Source: JAXHTY01 sp034189225
Lineage (GTDB): Bacteria; Desulfobacterota; Desulfobacteria; Desulfobacterales; Desulfosudaceae
Assembly: GCA_034189225.1 (NCBI GenBank)
Contig: JAXHVL010000136.1
Location: 1 to 64,000, forward strand
DNA: 64,000 nucleotides
Direction of reading: 5' to 3'
A program made the position numbers and the translations under genes. Below, one piece after another: positions 52,523 to 61,650 of this stretch. Under the pieces are notes generated by a model that saw only the letters and a list, made by a program, of their open reading frames with translations, was not told the origin of the DNA and searched no databases. Position 1 is the stretch's first letter. The number at the start of each line of letters is the position of its first letter.

Positions 52523-52773
52523 TACATTCCCTCATGAGTTGTTTGGTATTGAAGGCAATAAGCTCCTCTGTACTGCCGGCGGCACAGTCACCTGCAACCG
52601 GTGCCGCAAGCATGATCAAGCGACTGGGCCGGTCATACAGAGCTTTATCGAGCATCAATAGACATCTTTACACTTTGCTCTGGTCACCGCCATTTCGGGC
52701 GACTCCGCGAAGTCTATACTCACTTCGTATCGTGAACAAAGCGTTTTGTCAATATCTTTGCTCTATTATACCC

Positions 52774-53709
52774 TTACATACCCGTTTCTGCCAACTCATT
52801 TATTAATTTTTTCTGCTTTTCAGTAAGCTTGGCGGGAATATCAACGTGGATTTCAACATACAGGTCGCCCCTGCCACCGCCTTTCATGTGGGGAATGCCC
52901 TGATCGGACAGACGGAGCTTGCTCCGATGCCGGGTGCCGGAAGGTATGCGAAGGCTCAATTCACCGCCTTCAACCGCCGGAACGGTAACCTTGGCCCCCA
53001 GTATCGCATCGGTCAATTTAACATGCCGGGTAACATACAGATCAAACCCATCCGGTTTGAATACCGGATCATCGAGCACCTTGGACCGGATATAAAGATC
53101 GCCGGGCGGTCCGCCGAAACGGCTGGGTTCACCCTTTCCGGTGAGCCGGATTTTCTTACCGGTGATCATGCCTTTGGGGATTTTCACATTGATCTTTCCG
53201 GCTTCGCCACCATGGCCCAGCGACACCTGTTTGGTGGTGCCGGTAACGACTTCCTTTACAGTCAGCGGCAGCTCATACACCAGATCGTTGCCCTTGACTG
53301 CCTGCTGTTGCTGCCGACCACCGCCAAAGGGCGATCCGCCGTCAAATGAAAATCGAACGCCGCCGCGGCCGCCGCCACGGCCGCCACCGCCGGTGAAAAA
53401 ATTGCCGCCGCCGAAACCAAACTCCTTGAGAATATCGGAGAAATCAAAATTTTTAAAAATATCTTCCTGGGAATACCGCTGATGAAAGCCGCTTTCCCCG
53501 AACTGGTCATATTGTTTTCGCTTTTCCTTATCCTTGAGCACGGCATAGGCTTCGCTGATTTTCTTAAACTTTTCCTCCGCTTCTTTTTTATCCCCCTTAC
53601 TATGATCGGGGTGGTATTTCATGGCCAGCTTGCGATAGGCCTTCTTGATTTCATCATCCGAAGCGTTTCGGTCGACCCCTAAAATATTGTAATAATCGGT
53701 CTCTGCCAT
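52774..53709 (-). CDS. cbpA: CbpA-type DnaJ co-chaperone
   Basis: 311 residues. J domain with HPD at 33-35 (YHPDHSKGD), Gly-rich linker (GGGNFFTGGGGRGGGRGG), then the two DnaJ C-terminal beta domains, without the zinc-finger of classic DnaJ: the CbpA/DnaJ2 layout. Stimulates DnaK. The start at 53709 has a weak AAGAGGTGATGG leader that contains GAGGTG. Confidence 0.9.
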   Translation of the reverse strand: MAETDYYNILGVDRNASDDEIKKAYRKLAMKYHPDHSKGDKKEAEEKFKKISEAYAVLKDKEKRKQYDQFGESGFHQRYSQEDIFKNFDFSDILKEFGFGGGNFFTGGGGRGGGRGGVRFSFDGGSPFGGGRQQQQAVKGNDLVYELPLTVKEVVTGTTKQVSLGHGGEAGKINVKIPKGMITGKKIRLTGKGEPSRFGGPPGDLYIRSKVLDDPVFKPDGFDLYVTRHVKLTDAILGAKVTVPAVEGGELSLRIPSGTRHRSKLRLSDQGIPHMKGGGRGDLYVEIHVDIPAKLTEKQKKLINELAETGM

Positions 53710-53832
53710 TATCCATCACCTCTTAAGAGTTGTGAGTTTTGAAGTTTTTGATATATCCGTTAAAATAAGCCGGAACCGGGGAAGTGTCAAGGTAAGGGTT
53801 CAAAATCGAAGTCGAGGTCGAAATCGCTCGCC

Positions 53833-53858
53833 GGTTCCCACGCAGGAGCGTGGGAACC
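53833..53858. repeat. Perfect hairpin GGTTCCCACGC / GCGTGGGAACC
   Basis: Eleven-base arms, AGGA loop. A partial copy lies at 40982-40999. The rest of 53710-54023 shows no gene. Confidence 0.6.
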
Positions 53859-54023
53859 ATAGGGTAAAGTAAATCACCAAACGAATAAGGGGCGGTTTTT
53901 TCGGGAGAAAGAACTTGACAAGGCGATGAAGAGGTTGCTAATATTGTCCATCAGTTGATGGAAGCGATAGATGGATACTTATCCACAGCAGCCTTTAAAC
54001 CGTCCCCAAAATGGAGGATAACA

Positions 54024-54296
54024 ATGACAACAGTCGATATTTACTCTTCTGCGGGATGCCCCTACTGCGTCAAGGCAAAACAATTACTCGATAAAAAAAA
54101 CGTCTCCTACAATGAGCTGCGGGTTGACCAGATACCGAGGCTCGCGGAGGAAGCGGTTCAACGCAGCGGCGGCCGCCGAACCGTGCCACAGATATTTATC
54201 AATGAAACGCATGTCGGCGGCTGCGATGAACTTTATTCATTAGAGAAAGCGGGCCGGCTGGATGGGCTGCTTGGAATGAACCAAAAACCCAATTAA
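54024..54296 (+). CDS. grxC: Glutaredoxin 3-type protein
   Basis: 90 residues from ATG 54024, with GGAGG six bases before. CPYC active site at Cys12-Cys15, TVPQIFIN cis-proline loop and GGCDELYSLEKAG glutathione-binding region. Reduces protein disulfides with glutathione. Thirteen bases before the acyl-CoA dehydrogenase gene. A glutathione-synthesis-like gene at the right edge of the window fits with its use. Confidence 0.92.
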   Translation: MTTVDIYSSAGCPYCVKAKQLLDKKNVSYNELRVDQIPRLAEEAVQRSGGRRTVPQIFINETHVGGCDELYSLEKAGRLDGLLGMNQKPN

Positions 54297-54309
54297 CAGG
54301 TGAGGACAC

Positions 54310-55476
54310 ATGGAGTTTACGCTGACAAAATCGCAGAAGGAAATTCAAAAGGCGGTCCTTGAATTTGCAAAAGGCGAATTTGACAAAGAATTCGGCCTTG
54401 ATTGCGAACGAAACGGGACCTATCCCACGCAGCTTCTGGAAAAAGCCTGCGACCTTGGATTCATCGGCATCCATTATCCCGAAGATTATCTGGGCGCCGG
54501 ATTGGGGCTGTTTGAAAATTGCCTTGTGGCAGAAACCCTTTGCCGAAAGGACTCCACACTGGGGCTGGCCCTGACATTAACAGCATATGGCGCGGAATGC
54601 ATTCTGCGCTTCGGCACTGACGACCAGAAAGGGCGTTATCTTCAGAAAATAGCTGAAGGAAAGCTGTTCTCCGGTGCCGCATTCACGGATGCCGGTATGG
54701 GCTACGATTTCCGGAAACTGGGCACCACTGCCGTCAAAGAGAATGACCAGTGGGTCATCAACGGCAAAAAATCACTGGTCCTGAATGGCGGCACAGCCGG
54801 TGTTTATGTTGTATTGTGCCGTACCGGGGCCGAAGATGAAGCCCCTGAAAAAAATTTGAGCATGTTCATTGTAGAAGCCGATGCCCCCGGTCTTCTCTGC
54901 GAGAATGCCGGCGCAAGGATAAGCTGTAACCCGCTCTCCGCCGCAGATCTTACCTTTGCCAATGTGCGTGTGCCGGATACCAACAGACTCGGCGAAATGG
55001 GCGGCGGCCATAAAATTCTTCAGCATTTCCTCAGTGAATTCCGGGTGGTGCTTGCGGCCCAGGCCGTGGGGATCGCCCAGGGAGCCTATGACCGCGCACT
55101 GGCCTATTCCCGTGAAAGGGTCCAGTTCGGCAAATCCATCGGCGAATTTCAGATCATGGCCCATAAACTTGCGGATATGGCCAGGCAGATTGAATATGCC
55201 CGAACCCTTACCTGGAAGGCGGCATGGCTTTTCGACAAGGGCGACCTTGATGCGGCCATGGCGGCCATGGCGGCCATGGCAAAACTGACCGCAACACAGG
55301 CGGCGATGCAGGTCACCTACGAGGCGGTTCAGATCCACGGCGGATACGGGTTTATGACGGAATATGAGGTGGAACATTTTTACCGGGACGCCAAATTCAC
55401 GGAACTATTCTGCGGCAACAGCAATGCCCAGCGGGATACCATTGCAAGCTCGATTTTCGGTAAACGGAAATCCTGA
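54310..55476 (+). CDS. Acyl-CoA dehydrogenase family protein (1)
   Basis: 388 residues. Typical three-domain flavoenzyme: FSGAAFTDAGMGYDF (where most members have TEP), the RVQFGKSIGEFQIMAHKLADM signature, and the C-terminal QIHGGYGFMTEYEVEHFYRDAK with the candidate catalytic Glu in YEVE. Oxidises an acyl-CoA to enoyl-CoA. The substitution in the TEP loop marks a divergent subgroup. Paired with a second acyl-CoA dehydrogenase, a CoA-transferase and fumarate reductase, suggesting use in fatty-acid or aromatic-acid oxidation. Confidence 0.88.
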   Translation: MEFTLTKSQKEIQKAVLEFAKGEFDKEFGLDCERNGTYPTQLLEKACDLGFIGIHYPEDYLGAGLGLFENCLVAETLCRKDSTLGLALTLTAYGAECILRFGTDDQKGRYLQKIAEGKLFSGAAFTDAGMGYDFRKLGTTAVKENDQWVINGKKSLVLNGGTAGVYVVLCRTGAEDEAPEKNLSMFIVEADAPGLLCENAGARISCNPLSAADLTFANVRVPDTNRLGEMGGGHKILQHFLSEFRVVLAAQAVGIAQGAYDRALAYSRERVQFGKSIGEFQIMAHKLADMARQIEYARTLTWKAAWLFDKGDLDAAMAAMAAMAKLTATQAAMQVTYEAVQIHGGYGFMTEYEVEHFYRDAKFTELFCGNSNAQRDTIASSIFGKRKS

Positions 55477-55679
55477 CCGTAATATGGCGAAACCGATTAA
55501 TTGCAGCGAACATATTATTAAGGAGTGTCCGTCCGGGAATTAGATATTTTGGTCGAGTTCAAGGAAGGCGAAAATTTTAACCGGAGGAATACTTAGCGTA
55601 TTTTGAGGATTAAAATTTGAGCCTGACGCAGAAATCGGGCAAAATAGCAATTCATGGATGGGCACTAAGGAGATGGCAT

Positions 55680-56825
55680 ATGGACATATTACACTACACC
55701 GATGCCCATGAGGAATTCCGGCACCGCCTGCGCACCTTCTGCGAAAACGAAATCACACCGTTTGTTGATGAGTGGGAAAAAGATCATATTGTTCCAAAGC
55801 ATGCCTGGAAGCGAATGGGGGAAGAAGGCTTTCTCTGCACTGCCGTTTCAGAAACATACGGCGGCCAGGGAAAGGATTTCCTCTATTCCGTGATCGTGGC
55901 CGAAGAGCTGGCCAGAACAAACCACACCGGCCTGGCTGCCCCTCTTCACAGCGACATCGTGGTGCCGTACATCGAGTCCTACGGCTCTGAAGCCATTAAA
56001 AAGCGGTTTCTCCCGGGCTGCGTTTCCGGCGATACCATTACAGCGGTGGCAATGACCGAGCCGGATGCGGGCAGCGACCTGGCCGCCATGACCACCACCG
56101 CGGTGGAAGACGGCGACGAAGTGGAGATCAACGGCTCAAAAACCTTTATCACAAACGGCATCAATGCGGACCTTGTGGTAGTGGCGGCGGTTGACCCATC
56201 GGTGGACAACCCCCACCAGGCCGTCTCCCTCTATCTTGTCAAAGATGGTACGCCGGGGTTTGAACGGGGCCGGCGGCTGGAAAAAATGGGATTTCACAGC
56301 CAGGACACGGCCGAGCTGTTTTTCAATAAATGCCGAATTCCCGTGGAAAACCGGCTGGGAGAAAAAAACATGGGCTTTATCATGCTCATGGAAAAACTTC
56401 AGCAGGAACGTCTGATCTGTGCGGTCATGGCCCAGTTCGCCGTGGAACTGATCGTGGAAAAGGTCACCGAATATTTAAAGACGGCAAAGGACGCGGTGGG
56501 CAAGCCGCTGTCCAAGTATCAGGCCACAAACTTCGCCCTGGTGGAAATGGCGACCGAGGCCAAAATCGGCCGGACCTTCATGGAAAAGCTCGTTGCCGAA
56601 CATATGGAAGGCAGGGATGTGGTGATGGAGACCTGCATGGCCAAGTACTGGCACACCGACCTTACCCAGACCGTTGCCAACCGAGCCCTGGACCTGATCG
56701 GCGAAGAGGCGGCGGCCGAACGGAGCCTTATCCTTCGGGGCTGGCGGGACCTGCGGGTGCTGCCGATATTTGCCGGCACCAACGAGATCATGAAGATGGT
56801 GGTGGGCCGCATGCTGCAACTGTGA
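55680..56825 (+). CDS. Acyl-CoA dehydrogenase family protein (2)
   Basis: 381 residues from ATG 55680, AAGGAG six to seven bases before. Signatures ITAVAMTEPDAGSDLAAM (TEPDAGSD loop), EINGSKTFITNGINADLVV, VENRLGEKNMGF, and C-terminal RVLPIFAGTNEIMKMVVGRML with the RIxAGTNE-like motif. The shape is that of long-chain or AcdA-type dehydrogenases. Its TGA stop is also the first three bases of the 128-bp element copy 3. The region 55477-55679 upstream has no gene. Confidence 0.9.
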   Translation: MDILHYTDAHEEFRHRLRTFCENEITPFVDEWEKDHIVPKHAWKRMGEEGFLCTAVSETYGGQGKDFLYSVIVAEELARTNHTGLAAPLHSDIVVPYIESYGSEAIKKRFLPGCVSGDTITAVAMTEPDAGSDLAAMTTTAVEDGDEVEINGSKTFITNGINADLVVVAAVDPSVDNPHQAVSLYLVKDGTPGFERGRRLEKMGFHSQDTAELFFNKCRIPVENRLGEKNMGFIMLMEKLQQERLICAVMAQFAVELIVEKVTEYLKTAKDAVGKPLSKYQATNFALVEMATEAKIGRTFMEKLVAEHMEGRDVVMETCMAKYWHTDLTQTVANRALDLIGEEAAAERSLILRGWRDLRVLPIFAGTNEIMKMVVGRMLQL

Positions 56826-56950
56826 GGGCTTCGTAAAAAGCCCAATAGCGGCGTTGCGGTGCATCTCTCGTCATGTCACGTACACCCCTGTACGCTCCAT
56901 TCCTCGAGATGCACCGGCGCCTTGCTCTTGACCTTTTTACTTTGCCCTCA
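56823..56950. repeat. 128-bp palindromic element, copy 3
   Basis: Ends TGAGGGC and GCCCTCA. Inner arms GCGGTGCATCTC and GAGATGCACCGG surround GTACACCCCTGTAC. Its first TGA is the stop of the acyl-CoA dehydrogenase gene. Confidence 0.85.
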
Positions 56951-56992
56951 ATAATTTTTTTGAGGCTTTTAGCTTCTCAATGGAGATTGATA

Positions 56993-58141
56993 ATGCTTGA
57001 AAACGGCGCTCTTACGGGAATTAAAGTGGTGGACCTGTCCCGACTGCTGCCGGGACCGTATTGCTCCATGATCCTGGCGGATCACGGGGCACGCGTTATT
57101 GCCGTTGAAGACAAGCGGTTTCTGGCCGATGGCCTGTTCCTCAGCACCGTGAACCGGAACAAGGAGCATATCACGCTTGATCTGAAGTCCGAACAGGGCA
57201 AGGCGATTTTTTTCCAGCTGATAGCGGACGCCGATGTCGTGCTGGAAGGATTCCGGCCCGGCGTGGTCGAAAAACTGGGCGTGGACTACAAGGCCGTATC
57301 AGAAAAAAACCCGAAAATTGTTTACTGCTCGGTTTCCGGATACGGTCAGATCGGCGCCAACCGGGATCGCAGCGGGCACGATGCCAATTACTTGGCCATG
57401 GCCGGTGTGCTGGACCTGATCGGCGAAAATAACCGCCAGCCCGTCATTCCCGGCGTTCAGTTCGCCGATATCGCCGGCGGCGGCATGAACGGGGTCATCG
57501 GCATCCTTCTGGCCCTTATGGCCCGGGACAAAACCGGCCGGGGCCAGTACATCGATATATCCATGACCGATTCCATGGTCAGCTTCATGCCGGTGGTCCT
57601 GTTTCTGGACCAGGAGCTGGGCATGACCCCGGGCCGCGGAAATTCCCTTCTCTCAGACCGGTATGCGTGCTATACTACCTACCGGACAAAAAATGACCGG
57701 TATATCGCCATCGGCGCCCTGGAAAATCGTTTCTGGCAGCGCCTCTGCGACCATATGGGCGTTCCTGAGTACGGCCCCCTGCAGTTCGATGAACCCCGGC
57801 GGGAGGAAATCCTGGATTTCATGCGCCGCCGGTTCCGGGAAAAGCCCCTTGACCAGTGGGCCGATGAACTGGCTGGTGTGGATACTTGCTGGGCGCCGGT
57901 GCAGGGTTTCCGGGAAGTGCTGGATGACCCGTTCTTTGCCGAACGGGAAATGGTGGTGGAACTGGAAGGCAAAAACGGCAAAACCAGCAAGACCATCGGG
58001 GTGCCGGTGAAACTCAGCGACACACCCGGCAGTGTGCGGACCCCGCCGGACGGGTTCGGCGAAAGCACCACCGCGGTGCTCAGGGAGCTGGGATATACCG
58101 GGGAACAGATACAACAATTTTCAGACAACGGAGTTATATGA
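56993..58141 (+). CDS. CaiB/BaiF family (class III) CoA-transferase
   Basis: 382 residues from ATG 56993 with GGAG nine bases before; the longer frame reads through the repeat. Family motifs GIKVVDLSRLLPGPYCSMILADHGARVI, NRNKEHITLDLKSEQG, SGYGQIGANRDRSGHDANYLAM with the catalytic Asp of this loop, and GRGQYIDISMTDSM. Moves CoA between organic acids. Its stop overlaps the frdC start (ATGA), so a succinyl-CoA/succinate partner is plausible; the acceptor acid is unknown. Confidence 0.88.
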   Translation: MLENGALTGIKVVDLSRLLPGPYCSMILADHGARVIAVEDKRFLADGLFLSTVNRNKEHITLDLKSEQGKAIFFQLIADADVVLEGFRPGVVEKLGVDYKAVSEKNPKIVYCSVSGYGQIGANRDRSGHDANYLAMAGVLDLIGENNRQPVIPGVQFADIAGGGMNGVIGILLALMARDKTGRGQYIDISMTDSMVSFMPVVLFLDQELGMTPGRGNSLLSDRYACYTTYRTKNDRYIAIGALENRFWQRLCDHMGVPEYGPLQFDEPRREEILDFMRRRFREKPLDQWADELAGVDTCWAPVQGFREVLDDPFFAEREMVVELEGKNGKTSKTIGVPVKLSDTPGSVRTPPDGFGESTTAVLRELGYTGEQIQQFSDNGVI

Positions 58142-58776
58142 TGCATGTACTGGCAGAAACCATCGGCTCGTCCATCGGCAAAAAACTGCTGATGGCATTG
58201 ACCGGTCTGTGTTTCGTGGGCTTTCTCGCCGTTCACCTGGCCGGCAACCTGTCGGTTTACGGCGGGGCGGAGATGTTTAACAGTTATGTGGACCACCTTC
58301 ACGCGCTGGGGGTCCTGATCAATATCGCCGAAATCGGCCTGCTGCTGGCAGCTGCGATTCATGTAGTCACCGGCACTCTGCTGGTGGTCCAGAATTTCCG
58401 GGCACGGCCGTCGCGATACGCGGTCAAGAAAAATGCCGGCGGCCGGACCCTGGGATCGGCCACCATGCCCTATACCGGGTTTACCATTCTGGCCTTTGTT
58501 ATTTTTCACCTGGACGGGTTTCATTTCGTGGGCCACACCAACCAGACCGTTTTTGATATCATGACAGGTGCCTTTGCCAACCCCCTGGTGGCGGTCATTT
58601 ATGTGGCAGCGGTGCTGGTGGTGGCCCTGCACATCCGTCACGGGTTCTGGAGTCTGTTCCAGACCTTCGGCGCCAATCACCCGGTGTATATGCCGATTAT
58701 TCAGAAAATTGGCATCGCTTTTGCCGTCATCGTCGCGGCCGGCTTCGGCCTGATCCCGCTTTATCTGCTGATATAG
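58138..58776 (+). CDS. frdC: Fumarate reductase/succinate dehydrogenase cytochrome b subunit
   Basis: 212 residues, five membrane helices. His residues in helices (FLAVHLAGN, AAIHVVTG, FVIFHLDGFH, VALHIRHGFW) are the expected two-haem ligands of the type B single-subunit anchor found in epsilon- and deltaproteobacteria and Bacillus. Passes electrons between quinone and FrdB. Starts within the CoA-transferase stop. Confidence 0.92.
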   Translation: MMHVLAETIGSSIGKKLLMALTGLCFVGFLAVHLAGNLSVYGGAEMFNSYVDHLHALGVLINIAEIGLLLAAAIHVVTGTLLVVQNFRARPSRYAVKKNAGGRTLGSATMPYTGFTILAFVIFHLDGFHFVGHTNQTVFDIMTGAFANPLVAVIYVAAVLVVALHIRHGFWSLFQTFGANHPVYMPIIQKIGIAFAVIVAAGFGLIPLYLLI

Positions 58777-58794
58777 GAAGAATGCAAATATACA

Positions 58795-58880
58795 ACCACG
58801 GAGCACACGGAACGACACGGAAAAGCAGAACATTTTTCAATTTCCGTGCCTTTCCGTGCCTTTCCGTGTTTTCCGTGGTT
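58795..58880. repeat. CACGGA-type nonamer palindrome between frdC and frdA
   Basis: ACCACGGAGCACACGGAACG and TTTCCGTGTTTTCCGTGGTT arms. Sister of 21503-21597. It could trim expression between the anchor and the catalytic subunits. Confidence 0.6.
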
Positions 58881-58914
58881 TAAAACACAGAAGCCCCACA
58901 GGAGATATTGATTT

Positions 58915-60828
58915 ATGAAGCTTGACGCAAAAATTCCCGGTGGTCCGCTGACGGAAAAATGGGACCGCCATCAGTTTGATCTGAAGCTGGTGAACCCGGC
59001 CAACAAGCGTAAATTCACCGTCATTGTGGTGGGCACGGGGCTTGCCGGCGGATCTGCCTCGGCATCCCTGGCCGAACTGGGCTACAATGTCAAAACCTTC
59101 TGCATTCAGGACAGTCCCCGCCGCGCCCACAGCATCGCGGCTCAGGGTGGCATCAATGCCGCCAAGAACTATCAGAACGACGGGGACAGCGAATGGCGGC
59201 TGTTCTACGATACCATCAAGGGTGGCGATTTCCGGGCCCGGGAAGGCAATGTCTACCGTCTGGCCCAGCTCAGCACCAATATCATTGACCAGTGCGTGGC
59301 CCAGGGGGTTCCCTTTGCCCGGGAATACGGCGGTCTGCTGGCCAACCGGTCCTTTGGCGGCGCTCAGGTATCCAGAACCTTTTATGCCCGAGGCCAGACG
59401 GGCCAGCAGCTCCTGCTTGGGGCATACGGGGCCATGTCCCGGCAGATCAAGGCCGGCAAGGTTACAATGTTCCCCCGCCGGGAAATGCTGGACCTGGTGC
59501 TGGTTGACGGCAAAGCCCGCGGCATCACCGCACGAAATATCATCACCGGCGAGATCGAGTCGCATGCCGCGGATGCGGTGGTGCTTTGCACCGGCGGTTA
59601 CGGCAACGTGTTTTACCTCTCAACCAACGCCATGGCCAGCAATGTCACGGCCGCTTACCGGGCCTATAAAAAGGGGGCGGGGTTTGCCAATCCCTGTTTC
59701 ACCCAGATACATCCCACCTGCATACCGGTTCACGGCGACTATCAGTCCAAGCTGACCCTGATGAGCGAAAGCCTTCGCAACGACGGCCGGGTCTGGGTCC
59801 CCAAAAAACCCGGCGACACGCGGCCGCCCCGGCAAATTCCCGAGAGTGAGCGGGACTATTACCTGGAAAATAAATACCCCAGCTTCGGCAATCTGGTGCC
59901 ACGGGATGTGGCCTCCCGGAACGCCAAGGAACAGTGCGACATGGGCAAGGGCGTGGGGGAAACCGGTCTGGCGGTCTACCTGGATTTTGCCGATGCCATC
60001 AAACGGGACGGCCGGGACGTGATTGAACGCAAATACGGCAACCTCTTTGCCATGTATGAAAAGATTACCGGCGAAAACCCCTATGAAACGCCCATGATGA
60101 TCTACCCGGCGGTTCATTACACCATGGGCGGACTGTGGGTGGACTATAACCTCATGAGCACGGTGGACGGGCTTTTCGTGCTGGGCGAAGCCAACTTTTC
60201 CGACCACGGGGCCAACCGGCTGGGCGCCAGTGCCCTGATGCAGGGACTGGCAGACGGCTACTTTGTCATTCCTTACACCATGGGCGGATATCTCGCCGGC
60301 GCCTCCCTCTCCCCGGTATCCGAAGATGACCCGGCCTTCCGGGAGTCGGCCGCCCGGGCAAAAGACACAATGGAGACCCTGCTTTCCATCAACGGCAGCC
60401 GCACCGTGGATCACTTCCACAGGGAGCTGGGCAAAATCATGTGGGAACACTGCGGCATGGCCCGTACCGACGCAGGGCTTGAAAAAGGCAAATCTCTGGT
60501 GGACGGCCTCAAGGCCGAATTCTGGGAGGATGTCAATGTACCGGGCAGCGCCGAAGACCTGAACCAGTCCCTGGAAAAGGCCGGCCGGGTGGGCGATTTT
60601 TTTGAATTCGCCGGCCTGATGATGGACGATGCTCTGGCGCGCCGGGAATCCTGCGGCTGTCATCTGAACGAGGCATACCAGACAGAGGAACACGAGGCCA
60701 AACGGGACGACGAAAACTGCTGCCACGTGGCCGTGTGGGAGCATGCCGGCACGGACAAGGCGCCGGTCTTTCACAAGGAGCCCCTTGAATTTGAGAATGT
60801 TGAACTGACACAAAGGAGTTACAAGTAA
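58915..60828 (+). CDS. frdA: Fumarate reductase/succinate dehydrogenase flavoprotein subunit
   Basis: 637 residues. FAD-binding VVGTGLAGGSASASL, covalent FAD His in RRAHSIAAQGGINAAKNY, substrate loop with HPTCIP, YPAVHYTMGGLWVDY, GEANFSDHGANRLGASALMQGLADGYFVIPYT. Long type B form. Interconverts succinate and fumarate; direction in vivo cannot be told from sequence. Confidence 0.94.
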   Translation: MKLDAKIPGGPLTEKWDRHQFDLKLVNPANKRKFTVIVVGTGLAGGSASASLAELGYNVKTFCIQDSPRRAHSIAAQGGINAAKNYQNDGDSEWRLFYDTIKGGDFRAREGNVYRLAQLSTNIIDQCVAQGVPFAREYGGLLANRSFGGAQVSRTFYARGQTGQQLLLGAYGAMSRQIKAGKVTMFPRREMLDLVLVDGKARGITARNIITGEIESHAADAVVLCTGGYGNVFYLSTNAMASNVTAAYRAYKKGAGFANPCFTQIHPTCIPVHGDYQSKLTLMSESLRNDGRVWVPKKPGDTRPPRQIPESERDYYLENKYPSFGNLVPRDVASRNAKEQCDMGKGVGETGLAVYLDFADAIKRDGRDVIERKYGNLFAMYEKITGENPYETPMMIYPAVHYTMGGLWVDYNLMSTVDGLFVLGEANFSDHGANRLGASALMQGLADGYFVIPYTMGGYLAGASLSPVSEDDPAFRESAARAKDTMETLLSINGSRTVDHFHRELGKIMWEHCGMARTDAGLEKGKSLVDGLKAEFWEDVNVPGSAEDLNQSLEKAGRVGDFFEFAGLMMDDALARRESCGCHLNEAYQTEEHEAKRDDENCCHVAVWEHAGTDKAPVFHKEPLEFENVELTQRSYK

Positions 60829-61583
60829 TGAAAACCATCAATCTGACCTTACAGGTATGGCGGCAGGAAACCTCCGCAAAAAAGGGCAGGTTTGAGACAT
60901 ATAAAGCGGAAAACATTTCAACGGACATGTCCTTTCTTGAAATGCTGGACGTGGTCAACGAGCAGTTGACCCTGGAAGGCCGGGAGCCCATCGCATTCGA
61001 CCATGACTGCCGGGAAGGCATCTGCGGCATGTGCGGGGCAATGGTGGACGGCCATGCCCACGGCCCGCAGAAAGGGACCACCCTTTGCCAGCTTCACATG
61101 CGTCACTTCTCGGACGGCGATACCCTGGTGATCGAGCCCTGGCGGGCCCGGGCGTTCAAGGTGGTCAAAGACCTGGTGGTGGACCGGAGCGCCTTTGACA
61201 AGATCATCCAGGAAGGCGGATATGTATCCGTGAACACGGGCGGCACGCCGGACGGCAACACCCTTCCCATCTCCCAGGAGGCCGCGGAAAAGGCCATGGA
61301 CGCGGCGGCCTGCATCGGCTGCGGCGCCTGCGTGGCGGCCTGCCCTAATGCCTCGGCCATGCTGTTCACGGGTGCGAAGATCTCCCAGTACGCCCTGCTG
61401 CCCCAGGGCCGTCCCGAGGCATACAAACGGGCCCGTGCCATGCTGAAGATGCACGATGTATGCGGATTCGGCAATTGCTCCAACGAACGGGAATGCGAAG
61501 CCCAGTGCCCCAAGGAAATCTCCATTGTCAACATCGCCCGCATGAACCGGGAATTTCTCAAGGCTGGGTTTTTCGGGGAGTAA
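60828..61583 (+). CDS. frdB: Fumarate reductase/succinate dehydrogenase iron-sulfur subunit
   Basis: 251 residues, start overlapping the frdA stop (TAATG). [2Fe-2S] cysteines in CREGICGMCGAM with a distal CQLHM, [4Fe-4S] in CIGCGACVAACPN, and the third cluster in CGFGNCSNERECEAQCP. Carries electrons from FrdA to the cytochrome b anchor. Confidence 0.94.
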   Translation: MKTINLTLQVWRQETSAKKGRFETYKAENISTDMSFLEMLDVVNEQLTLEGREPIAFDHDCREGICGMCGAMVDGHAHGPQKGTTLCQLHMRHFSDGDTLVIEPWRARAFKVVKDLVVDRSAFDKIIQEGGYVSVNTGGTPDGNTLPISQEAAEKAMDAAACIGCGACVAACPNASAMLFTGAKISQYALLPQGRPEAYKRARAMLKMHDVCGFGNCSNERECEAQCPKEISIVNIARMNREFLKAGFFGE

Positions 61584-61588
61584 ACATC

Positions 61589-61640
61589 CGACCCCAGAGG
61601 GGCCGGCTTTGGTTACCCCTGTAAGGGGGTTGTTTATAGT
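61589..61640. repeat. Twin-hairpin element after frdB
   Basis: CCGACCCCAGAGGGGCCGG hairpin, CTTTGGTTA, CCCCTGTAAGGGG hairpin, TTGTTTATAG; begins 5 bases after the stop codon, as in the copy after the DUF72 gene. Confidence 0.6.
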
Positions 61641-61650
61641 CTGAACTCAC

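Noticed and set aside
51270..52661. Long plus-strand frame of 463 codons, Ser-rich
   Set aside because: It is the antisense shadow of the acidic Asp/Glu repeats of the DUF3426 gene (GAT/GAA codons read as ATC/TTC or TCA/TCT); no start signal or family.
59620..60813. Minus-strand frame of 397 codons opposite frdA
   Set aside because: Antisense shadow of frdA; no recognisable protein.
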